Positions 17,222 through 26,043 of a stretch of 64,000 bases of DNA are shown here, piece after piece. Both the position numbers and the translations under genes were made by a program. Position 1 is the first letter of the stretch. Each line of letters begins with the position of its first letter. The DNA comes from an uncultured Clostridia bacterium. Its GTDB lineage: Bacteria; Bacillota; Clostridia; Oscillospirales; Acutalibacteraceae. Below the pieces are notes generated by a model. The model was not told the DNA's origin, did not search any database, and saw only the letters and a list, made by a program, of their open reading frames with translations. The stretch is taken from NCBI GenBank assembly GCA_937876205.1, contig CALEII010000061.1, positions 33,829 through 97,828 of the forward strand. The letters are read 5' to 3'.

Positions 17222-17293
17222 AAAAAAAATCCTCCCATAGTTATTATGAATTAAAGCCTGCAGTGCAATAACTTCAATACATAATATGGGAGG
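17222..17293 (-). promoter_or_regulatory. Terminator-like hairpin containing the ribosome binding site of the Cys-rich gene
   Basis: Reading leftward, CCTCCCATA (17293-17285) can pair perfectly with TATGGGAGG (17239-17231). Inner pairings (TTATG with CATAA, ATTGAAG with CTTTAAT) close the 45-base loop further. The stem is followed by A and T8, then directly by the ATG at 17221. It may terminate the oxidoreductase transcript, hide the Shine-Dalgarno of the Cys-rich gene, or do both. Confidence 0.6.
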
Positions 17294-17306
17294 GTGTATA
17301 TTTTTG

Positions 17307-18581
17307 TTACAGTTTAACGGGGATGCTTCCGTTGAGCATTGATTCATCTGCTGCAAAAACAACTTGATGACCTTTTACTGAGTCATAAATTGATGTGCAG
17401 GAAATTGAAGTTTCGCCACCGGTAACATATTTAATGAAATCTGCAACAAGTGCGTGGTCTCCGCCACCGTGACCTACAAAGGCCGAGCATGATTCGGAAA
17501 GGTCATATTCCTTGCTTATATGGTCATCATCCTTGTGCGGATTTATGTAAGAAACAGTGAATTTCTGACTTTCAAATGTACCGTTGATTTCACCTTTTGT
17601 ACCTATTACACGGATAATTCTTTGTGAAAAAGCGCAACCTGCTGTGAGATTATGGCTGCCAGTTGCGCCGTTTTTGAATTTTATCATAACGGTCTGATGA
17701 TCAACTACATCATTGTCGCACTTGAATGCACATTTACCGAAGGGGCTTATATTTTTAAGATATTCGTACTTTTCTTCATAAGATGCGGAGTGAAGCTCGG
17801 GCCATACATAAAAATCCCATTTTCCGGGAAGGTCAAGATATATTCTTCTGGCAGAAAGGTCGCAGGTGTCAACATATTTGCAGTCAACCATACATCTTTC
17901 ACCGCAACCTTCAGGTGCATTCTTTCTGTTGAAATACATCTGTGAGCCTGCACTTGTGACTAATTCAGGCTCAGCATCACCCATAAGCCACATCAGCATA
18001 TCAAGGTCGTGACAGCATTTTGCAAGCAGCATTGAAGTTCCGCTCTTTTGGCTATTGCCCCATTTGCCTCTTACATATGAGGTTGCATAATGATGATAGC
18101 TGACATCCTCACACAGCTGAATACTCATAATTTCGCCGATATCACCGTCGTTAATAACCTTCTTTATTGCTTTATAGAACTCAGAGTATCTGAGCACGTG
18201 ACAGATCATCACTTTGTTATTGTGCTTTTTAACTGTGTCAATAAGCTGAAGCATTTCTTCTTTGTTGACAGCGAAGGGCTTTTCGAGCAGCATATCATAA
18301 CCGCATTCCATAAGAGGTATTGCTGTTGAGACATGGTCTTTATCCATAGTGCCGTTGATGATTATGTCTGCAATTCTGCCTTTTTTTGCAAGCTCCTGAG
18401 CACTTGAAAAACAAAAATCATCAGAAATGCCGAATTTGTCTTTAGCCTGCTGAACTCTTGCAGCGTCAGGCTCTGCAATACCAATAATTTTTAATTCATC
18501 GGGGTGGTCAAGTGAATAATCACCGTATATAAATGATCGGTGACCACCGCCTACAATTATTGCAGTAACTGGTTTTTTCAT
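17307..18581 (-). CDS. Gfo/Idh/MocA-family NAD(P)-dependent oxidoreductase
   Basis: A 424-residue dehydrogenase with an N-terminal Rossmann fold (ITAIIVGGGHRSFIYGDY, then IGIAEPD). The family motif LLEKPFAVNKEEM supplies the catalytic-site Lys. The C-terminal alpha/beta domain carries GHGGGDHALVADFIKYV, typical of inositol and pyranose dehydrogenases and glycosidase-like members. It probably oxidises or epimerises a sugar or cyclitol; the substrate is unknown. AAAGGA precedes the ATG. It is 21 bases after the ProX-like gene and may share its promoter at 19181-19209. Confidence 0.9.
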   Translation of the reverse strand: MKKPVTAIIVGGGHRSFIYGDYSLDHPDELKIIGIAEPDAARVQQAKDKFGISDDFCFSSAQELAKKGRIADIIINGTMDKDHVSTAIPLMECGYDMLLEKPFAVNKEEMLQLIDTVKKHNNKVMICHVLRYSEFYKAIKKVINDGDIGEIMSIQLCEDVSYHHYATSYVRGKWGNSQKSGTSMLLAKCCHDLDMLMWLMGDAEPELVTSAGSQMYFNRKNAPEGCGERCMVDCKYVDTCDLSARRIYLDLPGKWDFYVWPELHSASYEEKYEYLKNISPFGKCAFKCDNDVVDHQTVMIKFKNGATGSHNLTAGCAFSQRIIRVIGTKGEINGTFESQKFTVSYINPHKDDDHISKEYDLSESCSAFVGHGGGDHALVADFIKYVTGGETSISCTSIYDSVKGHQVVFAADESMLNGSIPVKL

Positions 18582-18602
18582 TTTTCTTTTCCTTTCAGAT
18601 TA

Positions 18603-19148
18603 TCATAAATGCACAGTTGTAAATGTGTATCCCAATTCAGGGAGAAATTTATTTATTATGTCAACAGTGCGAATCTTCAGTGTAGAAGTATTAACACAGG
18701 GATGACAGCAAAAATACGTTTTTTCAAGAAGGGTATCCTGTATGAGTAGTTTTACATTTTTATTTTTATCATTTATAAGGCCCATAATACTTACTGAACC
18801 GGGCTTCAGAGCAAGATATTCATAAAGCTTGTCTTCTGAACCGAAAGAAAGTCTTGTTGAGCCTATCTGATGTGAGATCACTTTTGAATCAAATTTGGTA
18901 TCTCCGTCAAGCAGCAACAGATAATACTGCGTCTGAGCAGAATTTCTGAGAAAAAGATTTTTACATATCTCAGAATCAATATACTGCTCTATAATGTGGC
19001 AGGCTTCTATTGTATCGGCAGGTGAATGTTCAATATACTCAAACTCTATGTCTGTTTCTTTAAGAAACCTGTAAGTTGCTTTTTCTTCGTCAGTATTTAT
19101 TTGCTCAGGAATACCGCTTTTCAACGGTGAATGAATAACAACACTCAT
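18603..19148 (-). CDS. YbaK/ProX-like aminoacyl-tRNA deacylase
   Basis: A 181-residue free-standing editing domain related to ProX/PrdX, which hydrolyses Ala-tRNA(Pro) and similar mischarged tRNAs. Family landmarks are the early EYIEHSPADTIEA region, the LFLRNSAQTQYYLLLLDGD strand pair, LKPGSVSIMGLINDK and CCHPCVNTSTLKI near the end (usually FHPNxNxxT). Length matches the ProX group. The start has GAGG upstream. It may be cotranscribed with the oxidoreductase gene downstream. Confidence 0.85.
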   Translation of the reverse strand: MSVVIHSPLKSGIPEQINTDEEKATYRFLKETDIEFEYIEHSPADTIEACHIIEQYIDSEICKNLFLRNSAQTQYYLLLLDGDTKFDSKVISHQIGSTRLSFGSEDKLYEYLALKPGSVSIMGLINDKNKNVKLLIQDTLLEKTYFCCHPCVNTSTLKIRTVDIINKFLPELGYTFTTVHL

Positions 19149-19180
19149 TTTCTACCTCGAAAATTGAAAATTGCAAGTGA

Positions 19181-19209
19181 ATAGTAGCACAAATGAAACT
19201 ATAATTCAA
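19181..19209 (-). promoter_or_regulatory. Promoter of the ProX-like gene
   Basis: Reading leftward, TTGAAT (19209-19204), a 17-base spacer and TACTAT (19186-19181), 33 bases before the start codon. Moderate match to sigma-A consensus. Confidence 0.55.
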
Positions 19210-19241
19210 GTGATTTACAGAATATAATTTATAAAATATTA

Positions 19242-19275
19242 AGAAAAAACAGGCATCCGTTTTCAGGATGCCTGT
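19242..19275 (-). terminator. Intrinsic terminator after the GPH transporter gene
   Basis: A 10-bp perfect stem (19275-19266 with 19258-19249) with a 7-base loop is followed, reading leftward, by a T-rich run. It lies just after the transporter stop at 19284. Confidence 0.88.
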
Positions 19276-19283
19276 GTCTGATG

Positions 19284-20681
19284 TTAGGTATTTTCTTTTT
19301 TACTGAGTTTTGCTGTTATTTCTTTCATTTTACTGTCTGTCAATTTGAATTTGAAAGTGAAAACAATAAGTGAAAGAGCCATAAGTATCATCGGCAGAAC
19401 AAGCATCATAATGCTGATTGATGTGTGTGCACCTGCAGGGTTTGCAGAGTGAAGTTCGCCGTCATAGTGTGAAATAGAGAGTCCTGAGTAAAGAATGATT
19501 GTCTGCAGTGTGTACGCCATTTTCTGCAGAAAACCCTTCATAGAGAAAGTGATTGATTCAGCTCTGAATCCCATTTTGTATTCACCGTAGTCAACAATAT
19601 CAGCAAGGAAAACTGTCTGTGAAACAAACATTGATGCAGTTCCTATCTGTGAAATCAGATAGCAGACACCCATTGCAGTAATGCTGTCAGCTGCTTTTGC
19701 ACTTATGAGCATACCAATGTAACCGAGCATTGCAAGTGTAAGCGAAAACTGATAGGTGCGTCTTCTTGTTGTAAATTTCATCATTATGGGTATGACTGCA
19801 AGACCGAGAATTGAGCCTATAGCACCGAATGTGTTGAATCCGCTCTGTTTTGTGCTGTCACCGACAACAACATCGAAATAGTATGCACCGACACCTGAAA
19901 TCATATAAAAGCCAGCGTTTGAAAGCATTGCAAAAAGCATAAATACAAGAAGCTGATCGTTGTTTTTTGCAACAGTAAAGATTTTCTTGAACGAGAATTT
20001 CTCATTTGAAGGAGTAATATGCTTCTCACGGACGGAAGATACACATATTGTTGAGAAGAGAACAAGACCGATTGCACTGACAGCTGAGAGAACCATAAAT
20101 GTTCTTTCATCAAAAACCTTTTCACCTGTATTCGGGTCTGTTGTTACACTCACAAGTCCCATAAGAATAGGGGCACCGATTGAGATTATTCCCTGACCGA
20201 GACCTGAGAATGTTCTTGCGATGGTAGCAATAATGCTTCTTTCACCTGCATCACTTGTGAATGACGGTACCATTGACCAGTAAGGAATGTCTGCAAGGGT
20301 ATTTGTCATTCCCCAGAAAACATACATAAAGGCTATGTATACGTAAAGTGATGTGCCCGATAAGCCGAATAGATTATTGAATAATAATCCAAGTATTACA
20401 GCATTAGAGAAAGAACCGATGAGAATCCAGGGACGGTTTTTACCCATTTTAAATTTCGAGTTATCAACAATGGTACCCATCATCGGGTCATTGATGCCGT
20501 CCCATATACGGGCAAGAGGAGTCAGAACAAGCAGAAAACTGGCACTGAGCTTAAGAACATCAGTCAGATACTTATTCAGGTAAGAGTAAAACATACCGTA
20601 GCTCAGGTCAAGACCTATTGCGCCGACTCCGTAACCAAGGTATTTAAGTATGCCGCCTTTTTTTTGTTTGTTGTCAGACAT
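19284..20681 (-). CDS. GPH-family sugar:cation symporter (MFS, MelB-like)
   Basis: A 465-residue transporter with 12 predicted membrane spans of the glycoside-pentoside-hexuronide group. The N-terminal YGVGAIGLDLSYGMFYSYLNKYLTDVL, the cytoplasmic loop DGINDPMMGTIVDNSKFKMGKNRPWIL and the mid-protein DYGEYKMGFRAE motif are typical of MelB/XynP-type proteins. It probably imports a sugar or glycoside with Na+ or H+; the substrate is unknown. The gene is monocistronic, with GGAGG upstream, a promoter at 20709-20737 and a terminator at 19242-19275. Confidence 0.92.
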   Translation of the reverse strand: MSDNKQKKGGILKYLGYGVGAIGLDLSYGMFYSYLNKYLTDVLKLSASFLLVLTPLARIWDGINDPMMGTIVDNSKFKMGKNRPWILIGSFSNAVILGLLFNNLFGLSGTSLYVYIAFMYVFWGMTNTLADIPYWSMVPSFTSDAGERSIIATIARTFSGLGQGIISIGAPILMGLVSVTTDPNTGEKVFDERTFMVLSAVSAIGLVLFSTICVSSVREKHITPSNEKFSFKKIFTVAKNNDQLLVFMLFAMLSNAGFYMISGVGAYYFDVVVGDSTKQSGFNTFGAIGSILGLAVIPIMMKFTTRRRTYQFSLTLAMLGYIGMLISAKAADSITAMGVCYLISQIGTASMFVSQTVFLADIVDYGEYKMGFRAESITFSMKGFLQKMAYTLQTIILYSGLSISHYDGELHSANPAGAHTSISIMMLVLPMILMALSLIVFTFKFKLTDSKMKEITAKLSKKENT

Positions 20682-20708
20682 AAAGCACCTCCGAGATTTT
20701 ATGAAAAT

Positions 20709-20737
20709 ATTCTATTATATTTTTGAATTTAATTCAA
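20709..20737 (-). promoter_or_regulatory. Transporter promoter with palindromic operator candidate
   Basis: Reading leftward, TTGAAT (20737-20732), a 17-base spacer and TAGAAT (20714-20709) can serve the transporter gene. The odd-centred palindrome TTGAATTTAATTCAA at 20723-20737 covers the -35 box and half of the spacer. This would suit a repressor, but AT-rich DNA makes such palindromes common. Confidence 0.4.
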
Positions 20738-20767
20738 GTATTTGTAACAATTTAATTTATATTTTGC

Positions 20768-20796
20768 TTGTTTTTTATGTTCTTATATTATATAAT
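20768..20796 (+). promoter_or_regulatory. Promoter of the LCP-like/transglutaminase operon
   Basis: TTGTTT (20768-20773), a 17-base spacer and TATAAT (20791-20796) lie 23 bases before the start codon at 20819. It may also serve folE and genes beyond, because no terminator is seen before uvrB. Confidence 0.6.
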
Positions 20797-20818
20797 AATC
20801 TAATAATGGAGTGATTAT

Positions 20819-21625
20819 ATGAAAATTTCAGATATAAATTTCAATAAATATAAGTACATTATAATGTCTTCAATTATTTTGGCGCTTATTATAGGTATTT
20901 TTGCAGTAATCAAAATATTTTACATTCCCGATTCGGATAAAAAAGAAGAAGTGACAGAAAATGCTTCCGTGTCAACGACTCAGATGCAAGCGGGCGGCTT
21001 TGCAGGTGATAACAGCATACTTTTTATCTGCAATAACGACAATGTGGGAGATGCACTTTTTGCAGTTATTTTTGATTTTCATATTTATTCTGAAAAAATA
21101 GTTGTCACACCCCTCGATCTTAGTGTGTCTGACGGCGAGAAAACTTATTCGGAATATTACAGATACAGCGGTGTTGATGCTTTGATGCAAGCTGTGAAAA
21201 ATGTAAGAAAAACTGATATAGACAGATATATGATTATAGATAAATCCGGAATAGGAGATTTTACTGAGGCTCTGGGTAATGTGAAGCTTTATGTGGAAGA
21301 AGATTATACATATCTTGCTTCCGATAAAAGCTACGAGGTAAAGGCAGGCAGTAATGAACTCGAATCTGAAATGCTGTTTTCATATTTGAGAATTATATGC
21401 TCTAAGCCTGACGGATTAACACGCTTATGTGATGTTATCTGCACTATTGCCAATTCATACATTGCTGATATGAAGCCTGATGATGCACTTGACCTGTTCG
21501 GTGATATCTGTAACAGTGTCACAACCGATATTACTATTTCTGATTTTTATTCTTGGGAAAATGATATTGTTTATCTGCTCAGCCACGAAACAGAATGTGT
21601 TGCATATGACAGGGTGGAACAATGA
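20819..21625 (+). CDS. Membrane-anchored, degenerate LytR-CpsA-Psr-like protein
   Basis: A 268-residue protein with one N-terminal membrane span (IIMSSIILALIIGIFAVIKIF) and an extracellular domain. The order SEYYRYSGVDALMQAVKNVRK, DIDRYMIIDKSGIGDFTEALGNVKLYV, then SEMLFSYLRI follows the LCP ligase pattern. However, the SIPRDT-like strand is replaced by VVTPLDLSVS, so the usual catalytic Arg-Asp is missing. It may bind polyprenyl-linked polymer without ligating it. This is a distant assignment by motif order. It overlaps the next gene by 4 bases (ATGA). Confidence 0.55.
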   Translation: MKISDINFNKYKYIIMSSIILALIIGIFAVIKIFYIPDSDKKEEVTENASVSTTQMQAGGFAGDNSILFICNNDNVGDALFAVIFDFHIYSEKIVVTPLDLSVSDGEKTYSEYYRYSGVDALMQAVKNVRKTDIDRYMIIDKSGIGDFTEALGNVKLYVEEDYTYLASDKSYEVKAGSNELESEMLFSYLRIICSKPDGLTRLCDVICTIANSYIADMKPDDALDLFGDICNSVTTDITISDFYSWENDIVYLLSHETECVAYDRVEQ

Positions 21626-22797
21626 TTAAAAGAAGACTATCTGCAATAATTTCAGTGATAATCATATGCTGTCTAGGATTAGCTTTGTATTTTACGGCTG
21701 CTAATGTCGGTTTCAGCAAACTTAAAGCATATTTTTCTGATTTTGTGTTCAGTGAAGAGTTTAAAGATGAACAACCATTGTCATTGTATAACTTTGAAAA
21801 ACTTAACAAAACAGAAAAACAAGCATATGTATGTATTTTTGAAAGCATAAAAAAACATCCCGAGTATATAAAAATACCTTCTCTCACAAATGATGAATTC
21901 AGAAATGTATATTTCTCGGTAAAAAATGATAATCCTGACATTCTGTGTTTTCCTGATGCGTGTGATATGATTACATTTTTTAATTCAGGCTTCATTCATT
22001 TTGATTATTCAAGAGATTCGGTTGAATGCGACACGATGATGACCGAGCTCAGCTCACAGATAAATCAGATTGTATCAGGGTGTAGTTTTACAAATGAATA
22101 TGAAAAAGAGCTGTTCTGTCACGATTATATTATACTGAACTGCAGTTATGATGAAAATGCAGCTAACGGCTCTGATGCGTACGGTTGTCTTGTTGATAAA
22201 ACTGCTTATTGCTCAGGTTATTCAAGAGCTATGATGCTTTTGCTCGATGCAGTTGGTGTTGACAGTATACTTGTGAGCGGAAATGCAATTGTATCAGGAG
22301 ATGAGCAGGAGAGTCATATGTGGAATATTGTTTGGATTGATTCTGTTCCTTATCATCTTGATGTTACCTGGGATGATCAGGACCGTAACGGACAATTTGC
22401 TCCTCATATGTATTTCAATACCACAACAGATACTATTTCAGTTTCGCATTCTGATTTTTCGGTTGATATTCAGTGTATTTCTGCAGATGCGAATTATTTT
22501 GTCAGAGAAAATCTTTCATTCAATAGAATAGATAATAATACAGTTAAAATAATCACTGACAGACTCAATGAGAATATTCTGAACAATTCACCTTTTGTCG
22601 AGTTTGTCTTTACCGATGATGCTGTATATAATGATGCTGTTGAAAATTATTTTACTTCAGAATCATACAATTCTGCTTTTTACAGAATTATTGAGAAACT
22701 GAGTGTTCAGTCAAAAGAACTTATTGATGTAACACATATAAATACGGTTGAAGACAATGAATTGAAATATATCAGACTGATGTTTGATAAGAAATAG
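21622..22797 (+). CDS. Exported transglutaminase-like (papain-fold) protein
   Basis: A 391-residue protein with an N-terminal anchor (AIISVIIICCLGLALYFTAA). In the middle lies the transglutaminase-core triad: Cys in DKTAYCSGYSRAMMLLLDAVG, His in ESHMWNIVWID and Asp in YHLDVTWDDQD. The fold is found in bacterial surface proteases, peptidases and cross-linking enzymes. Coupled translation with the LCP-like protein suggests a joint role in the cell envelope; substrate unknown. A hydrophilic C-terminal region of about 100 residues has no recognised domain. Confidence 0.82.
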   Translation: MIKRRLSAIISVIIICCLGLALYFTAANVGFSKLKAYFSDFVFSEEFKDEQPLSLYNFEKLNKTEKQAYVCIFESIKKHPEYIKIPSLTNDEFRNVYFSVKNDNPDILCFPDACDMITFFNSGFIHFDYSRDSVECDTMMTELSSQINQIVSGCSFTNEYEKELFCHDYIILNCSYDENAANGSDAYGCLVDKTAYCSGYSRAMMLLLDAVGVDSILVSGNAIVSGDEQESHMWNIVWIDSVPYHLDVTWDDQDRNGQFAPHMYFNTTTDTISVSHSDFSVDIQCISADANYFVRENLSFNRIDNNTVKIITDRLNENILNNSPFVEFVFTDDAVYNDAVENYFTSESYNSAFYRIIEKLSVQSKELIDVTHINTVEDNELKYIRLMFDKK

Positions 22798-22809
22798 AGG
22801 CGATGATAA

Positions 22810-23367
22810 ATGGATAAACTTAAAATTGAACGTGCTGTAAGAGATATTCTTGAAGCCATCGGTGAAGACCCTGACAGAGAAGGGCTTATAGAAACCCCGA
22901 GACGTGTTGCAAATATGTATGAAGAAATTTTTTCAGGCATTTCTGACGATCCGAAAAGACATATAAAGGTCTTTTCTGAAAAAGATAATGATGAAATTGT
23001 TGTTGTAAGGGACATTCCCTTATACTCTATGTGTGAGCATCATCTTCTGCCGTTTGTCGGCAAGGCTCATATTGCATACATTCCATCTGACGGTAAGGTT
23101 ATAGGGCTCTCAAAGCTTGCCAGGATTGTTGATCTTTTTGCAAAACGCCCACAGCTTCAGGAAAGACTGACATCTCAGATTGCAGATTTTCTTGATGAAG
23201 AGCTCAGACCGATTGGTATTGCAGTTATTGTTGAAGCACAGCATCTGTGTATGACAATGCGTGGTGCAAAGGCAGCAGGCTCAATGACACAGACATCAGC
23301 TTTAAGAGGAATTGCAAAGAAAGACGCAAGAACAAGAGCAGAAATTATGTCTCTGCTGAAAGGATGA
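22810..23367 (+). CDS. folE: GTP cyclohydrolase I
   Basis: A 185-residue enzyme that converts GTP to 7,8-dihydroneopterin triphosphate, the first step of folate (and queuosine precursor) synthesis. Zinc ligands and active-site residues are in SMCEHHLLPFVGKAHIAYIP and AQHLCMTMRGAKAAG. GLSKLARIVDLFAKRPQLQERLT is the conserved core helix, and the length is standard for the short bacterial form. A GAGG lies upstream. The window also has tgt and queA but no queD, queE or queC. Confidence 0.97.
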   Translation: MDKLKIERAVRDILEAIGEDPDREGLIETPRRVANMYEEIFSGISDDPKRHIKVFSEKDNDEIVVVRDIPLYSMCEHHLLPFVGKAHIAYIPSDGKVIGLSKLARIVDLFAKRPQLQERLTSQIADFLDEELRPIGIAVIVEAQHLCMTMRGAKAAGSMTQTSALRGIAKKDARTRAEIMSLLKG

Positions 23368-23372
23368 TTTCA

Positions 23373-24041
23373 ATGAAAAAGTTTATTTTGATGTTACTTT
23401 GTCTGAGTATGGTTTTGTCGTTTGCAGGCTGTGACAGCAGTAAAAAAGATCTATATATCAGTGAATCAGGAGCTGAATACCTGCTCGTAAGAGATGCTCA
23501 GGGAAATATAGTTATTAACGAAAATGATAAACTTCAGGTATATTCACTCAATGAAAACGGCAAGAAACAGAGAGATGATTCAGGTGAATACATAACAAAG
23601 TTTATTGATTTTAACGGTCAGGTTGTTATTGGAAATGTTGTTGAAACCGCAGAAATGAGATTCAGCCTGCCGAAAAACTTTGTCGCAGATAATAATAACC
23701 CCGGTTATTTCAGCTATGATGATGTCAATGCCGAGATATTTATATCTTATTACGGTGACGACCCTGAAGGACATATTGAAGGTGTTGCGAAGAATTGTGA
23801 AAAGCTTCTTGAAAGCTACGGCAGTGAAGTGTATTCTTATGAGAAATATAACGTTGATGTTGACGGAACAGAATGTACTGCTTTCAAAATGGAATCATCT
23901 TCATCAGAGTTTTATAATCATGCTTACTCTTATTTTATCCCTTACGATACAGGTTGTTACTATATAAACTGTATTGTAAAAACAAATTATGCAAAGCAAA
24001 TTGATTTTGACAAATTTATAACACAGATTGAACTGAAATAA
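23373..24041 (+). CDS. Secreted lipoprotein of unknown function
   Basis: About 222 residues. The start at 23373 has AAAGGA eight bases upstream; the frame extends upstream only inside folE. The signal peptide MKKFILMLLCLSMVLSFAGC ends in a clear lipobox (FAGC), so the mature protein would be lipid-modified at Cys20. The rest is mostly polar with beta-rich segments (MRFSLPKNFVADNNNPGYFSY...YYINCIVKTNY), resembling the small PsbP-like/DUF lipoproteins of Clostridia. No catalytic motif is seen. It lies between folE and uvrB, possibly in one transcript. Confidence 0.8.
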   Translation: MKKFILMLLCLSMVLSFAGCDSSKKDLYISESGAEYLLVRDAQGNIVINENDKLQVYSLNENGKKQRDDSGEYITKFIDFNGQVVIGNVVETAEMRFSLPKNFVADNNNPGYFSYDDVNAEIFISYYGDDPEGHIEGVAKNCEKLLESYGSEVYSYEKYNVDVDGTECTAFKMESSSSEFYNHAYSYFIPYDTGCYYINCIVKTNYAKQIDFDKFITQIELK

Positions 24042-24078
24042 TACGCAGCTGAATATTTTATTCGGAGGAGGGATAGTA

Positions 24079-26043
24079 ATGGACCGTTTTGTTCTGCATT
24101 CGGATTATAAACCAACAGGAGATCAGCCTCAGGCAATAGATTCACTTGTAAACGGTGTTAAAGACGGGCTGAGTGAACAGACACTTCTTGGTGTAACAGG
24201 TTCGGGAAAAACATTCACAATGGCAAATATAATTGAAAAGGTCAACCGTCCCACTCTTATCCTTGCTCATAATAAAACTCTTGCAGCTCAGTTATGTTCT
24301 GAATTCAAGGAATTTTTTCCTGAGAATGCAGTTGAGTACTTTGTATCCTATTACGATTATTATCAGCCTGAAGCATATATTCCCACTACAGATACCTACA
24401 TTGAAAAAGACTCATCCATAAATGATGAAATAGACAGACTCCGTCATTCGGCAACATCTGCTTTATCAGAAAGACGAGATGTTATTATTGTTGCGAGTGT
24501 ATCGTGTATATATTCATTGGGTGATCCCATTGATTATCGAAGTATGGTTATTTCATTGCGCACAGGTATGGAAAAATCAAGAGATGAATTAATCGAAAAG
24601 CTTGTTGAAATACAGTATGAGCGTAATGATATAAATTTCACACGAAATAAGTTCAGAGTCCGTGGTGATGTTGTAGAAGTTTTTCCTGTTTATACAGATG
24701 AATTTGCAATACGTATAGAATTCTTCGGTGATGAGATTGACAGAATCTGTGAGTTTAATCCCGTAACAGGTAAAGTCAATAATGTTATTTCACACGTTGC
24801 AATTTTCCCTGCGTCACACTATGTTGTTGCGAGGGATAAAATGGAAACAGCTCTCAATGAAATATATCTTGAGATGATGGAGCGTGAACAGCAGTTCAAG
24901 TCTCAGGGACTTCTTCTTGAAGCTCAGCGAATAAAACAGAGGACTGAATATGATATCGAAATGCTTCGTGAAACAGGATTCTGTAAAGGTATAGAAAACT
25001 ATTCACGAATTATGTCAGGCAGAGCAGCAGGAGAGCCACCGTTTACGCTTCTTGACTATTTTCCTGATGATTTCCTTCTTTTTGTTGATGAATCACACGT
25101 TACATTACCTCAGGTCAGAGCTATGTACGGTGGCGACCGTTCAAGAAAGGATACGCTTATAAATTTTGGTTTCAGACTTCCGTCCGCATATGATAACAGA
25201 CCTCTTACTTTTGATGAGTTTTATTCTAAAGTTGGTCAGAAAATATTTGTCAGTGCAACTCCTGGTGATTTTGAGCTTGAAAAGAGCGATAATGTTGCTC
25301 AGCAGGTTATAAGACCGACAGGACTTCTTGACCCTGAAATTTCTGTCAGACCTGTTGACGGTCAGATAGAAGACCTTATATCAGAAATAAACATCAGAAC
25401 AGCAAGAAAAGAGCGTGTTCTTGTTACCACACTGACTAAGAAAATGGCAGAAAGCCTCACAGAATATCTTGACAGCTTCGGCATAAAGGTCAGATATATG
25501 CATTATGATATTGATACGATTGAAAGAATGGAAATTATCCGTGACCTCAGACTCGGTGAATATGATGTTCTTGTTGGCATAAATCTGCTCAGGGAAGGTC
25601 TCGATATTCCCGAGGTATCGCTTGTTGCCATTCTTGATGCAGACAAAGAAGGTTTTCTGCGTTCAGAGCGTTCACTTATTCAGACTATCGGCAGAGCTGC
25701 ACGAAATGCTCAGGGCAGTGTAATTATGTATGCAGACACTGTCACACCTTCAATGGAAAATGCAATAAGAGAGACTCTCAGACGCCGTGAGATTCAGATG
25801 AAATATAATGATGAGAACGGTATAGTTCCCAGATCAATCGAAAAACCTGTTCACGAAATACTTGAAATCAGCACAAAAGATAAAATTGAAAATAAGCCTG
25901 TCAAGAAGCTCTCGAGAAAAGAGAAACTTGAGCTTATTGATGAGCTCACCAAGGAAATGAAAGCAGCAGCTAAAATTCTTGAGTTTGAGCACGCCGCATT
26001 CCTGAGGGATAAAATAGAAAAACTCAGGCAGGAGATTAAATGA
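24079..26043 (+). CDS. uvrB: Excinuclease ABC subunit B
   Basis: A 654-residue damage-verification helicase of nucleotide excision repair. It shows Walker A GVTGSGKTFT near residue 40, the beta-hairpin region YYDYYQPEAYIPTTDTYIEK, DESHVTLPQ, SATPGDFE, and helicase motifs GINLLREGLDIPEVSLV and QTIGRAARN. The C-terminal UVR motif (about residues 618-652) would contact UvrC. Length is standard. GGAGGAGGG precedes the start. The stop overlaps the uvrA start, so the two subunits are translated together. Confidence 0.98.
   Translation: MDRFVLHSDYKPTGDQPQAIDSLVNGVKDGLSEQTLLGVTGSGKTFTMANIIEKVNRPTLILAHNKTLAAQLCSEFKEFFPENAVEYFVSYYDYYQPEAYIPTTDTYIEKDSSINDEIDRLRHSATSALSERRDVIIVASVSCIYSLGDPIDYRSMVISLRTGMEKSRDELIEKLVEIQYERNDINFTRNKFRVRGDVVEVFPVYTDEFAIRIEFFGDEIDRICEFNPVTGKVNNVISHVAIFPASHYVVARDKMETALNEIYLEMMEREQQFKSQGLLLEAQRIKQRTEYDIEMLRETGFCKGIENYSRIMSGRAAGEPPFTLLDYFPDDFLLFVDESHVTLPQVRAMYGGDRSRKDTLINFGFRLPSAYDNRPLTFDEFYSKVGQKIFVSATPGDFELEKSDNVAQQVIRPTGLLDPEISVRPVDGQIEDLISEINIRTARKERVLVTTLTKKMAESLTEYLDSFGIKVRYMHYDIDTIERMEIIRDLRLGEYDVLVGINLLREGLDIPEVSLVAILDADKEGFLRSERSLIQTIGRAARNAQGSVIMYADTVTPSMENAIRETLRRREIQMKYNDENGIVPRSIEKPVHEILEISTKDKIENKPVKKLSRKEKLELIDELTKEMKAAAKILEFEHAAFLRDKIEKLRQEIK

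Noticed and set aside
23247..23372. 42-codon N-terminal extension of the lipoprotein after folE
   Set aside because: It overlaps folE and would hide a typical lipoprotein signal; the ATG at 23373 has its own ribosome site.
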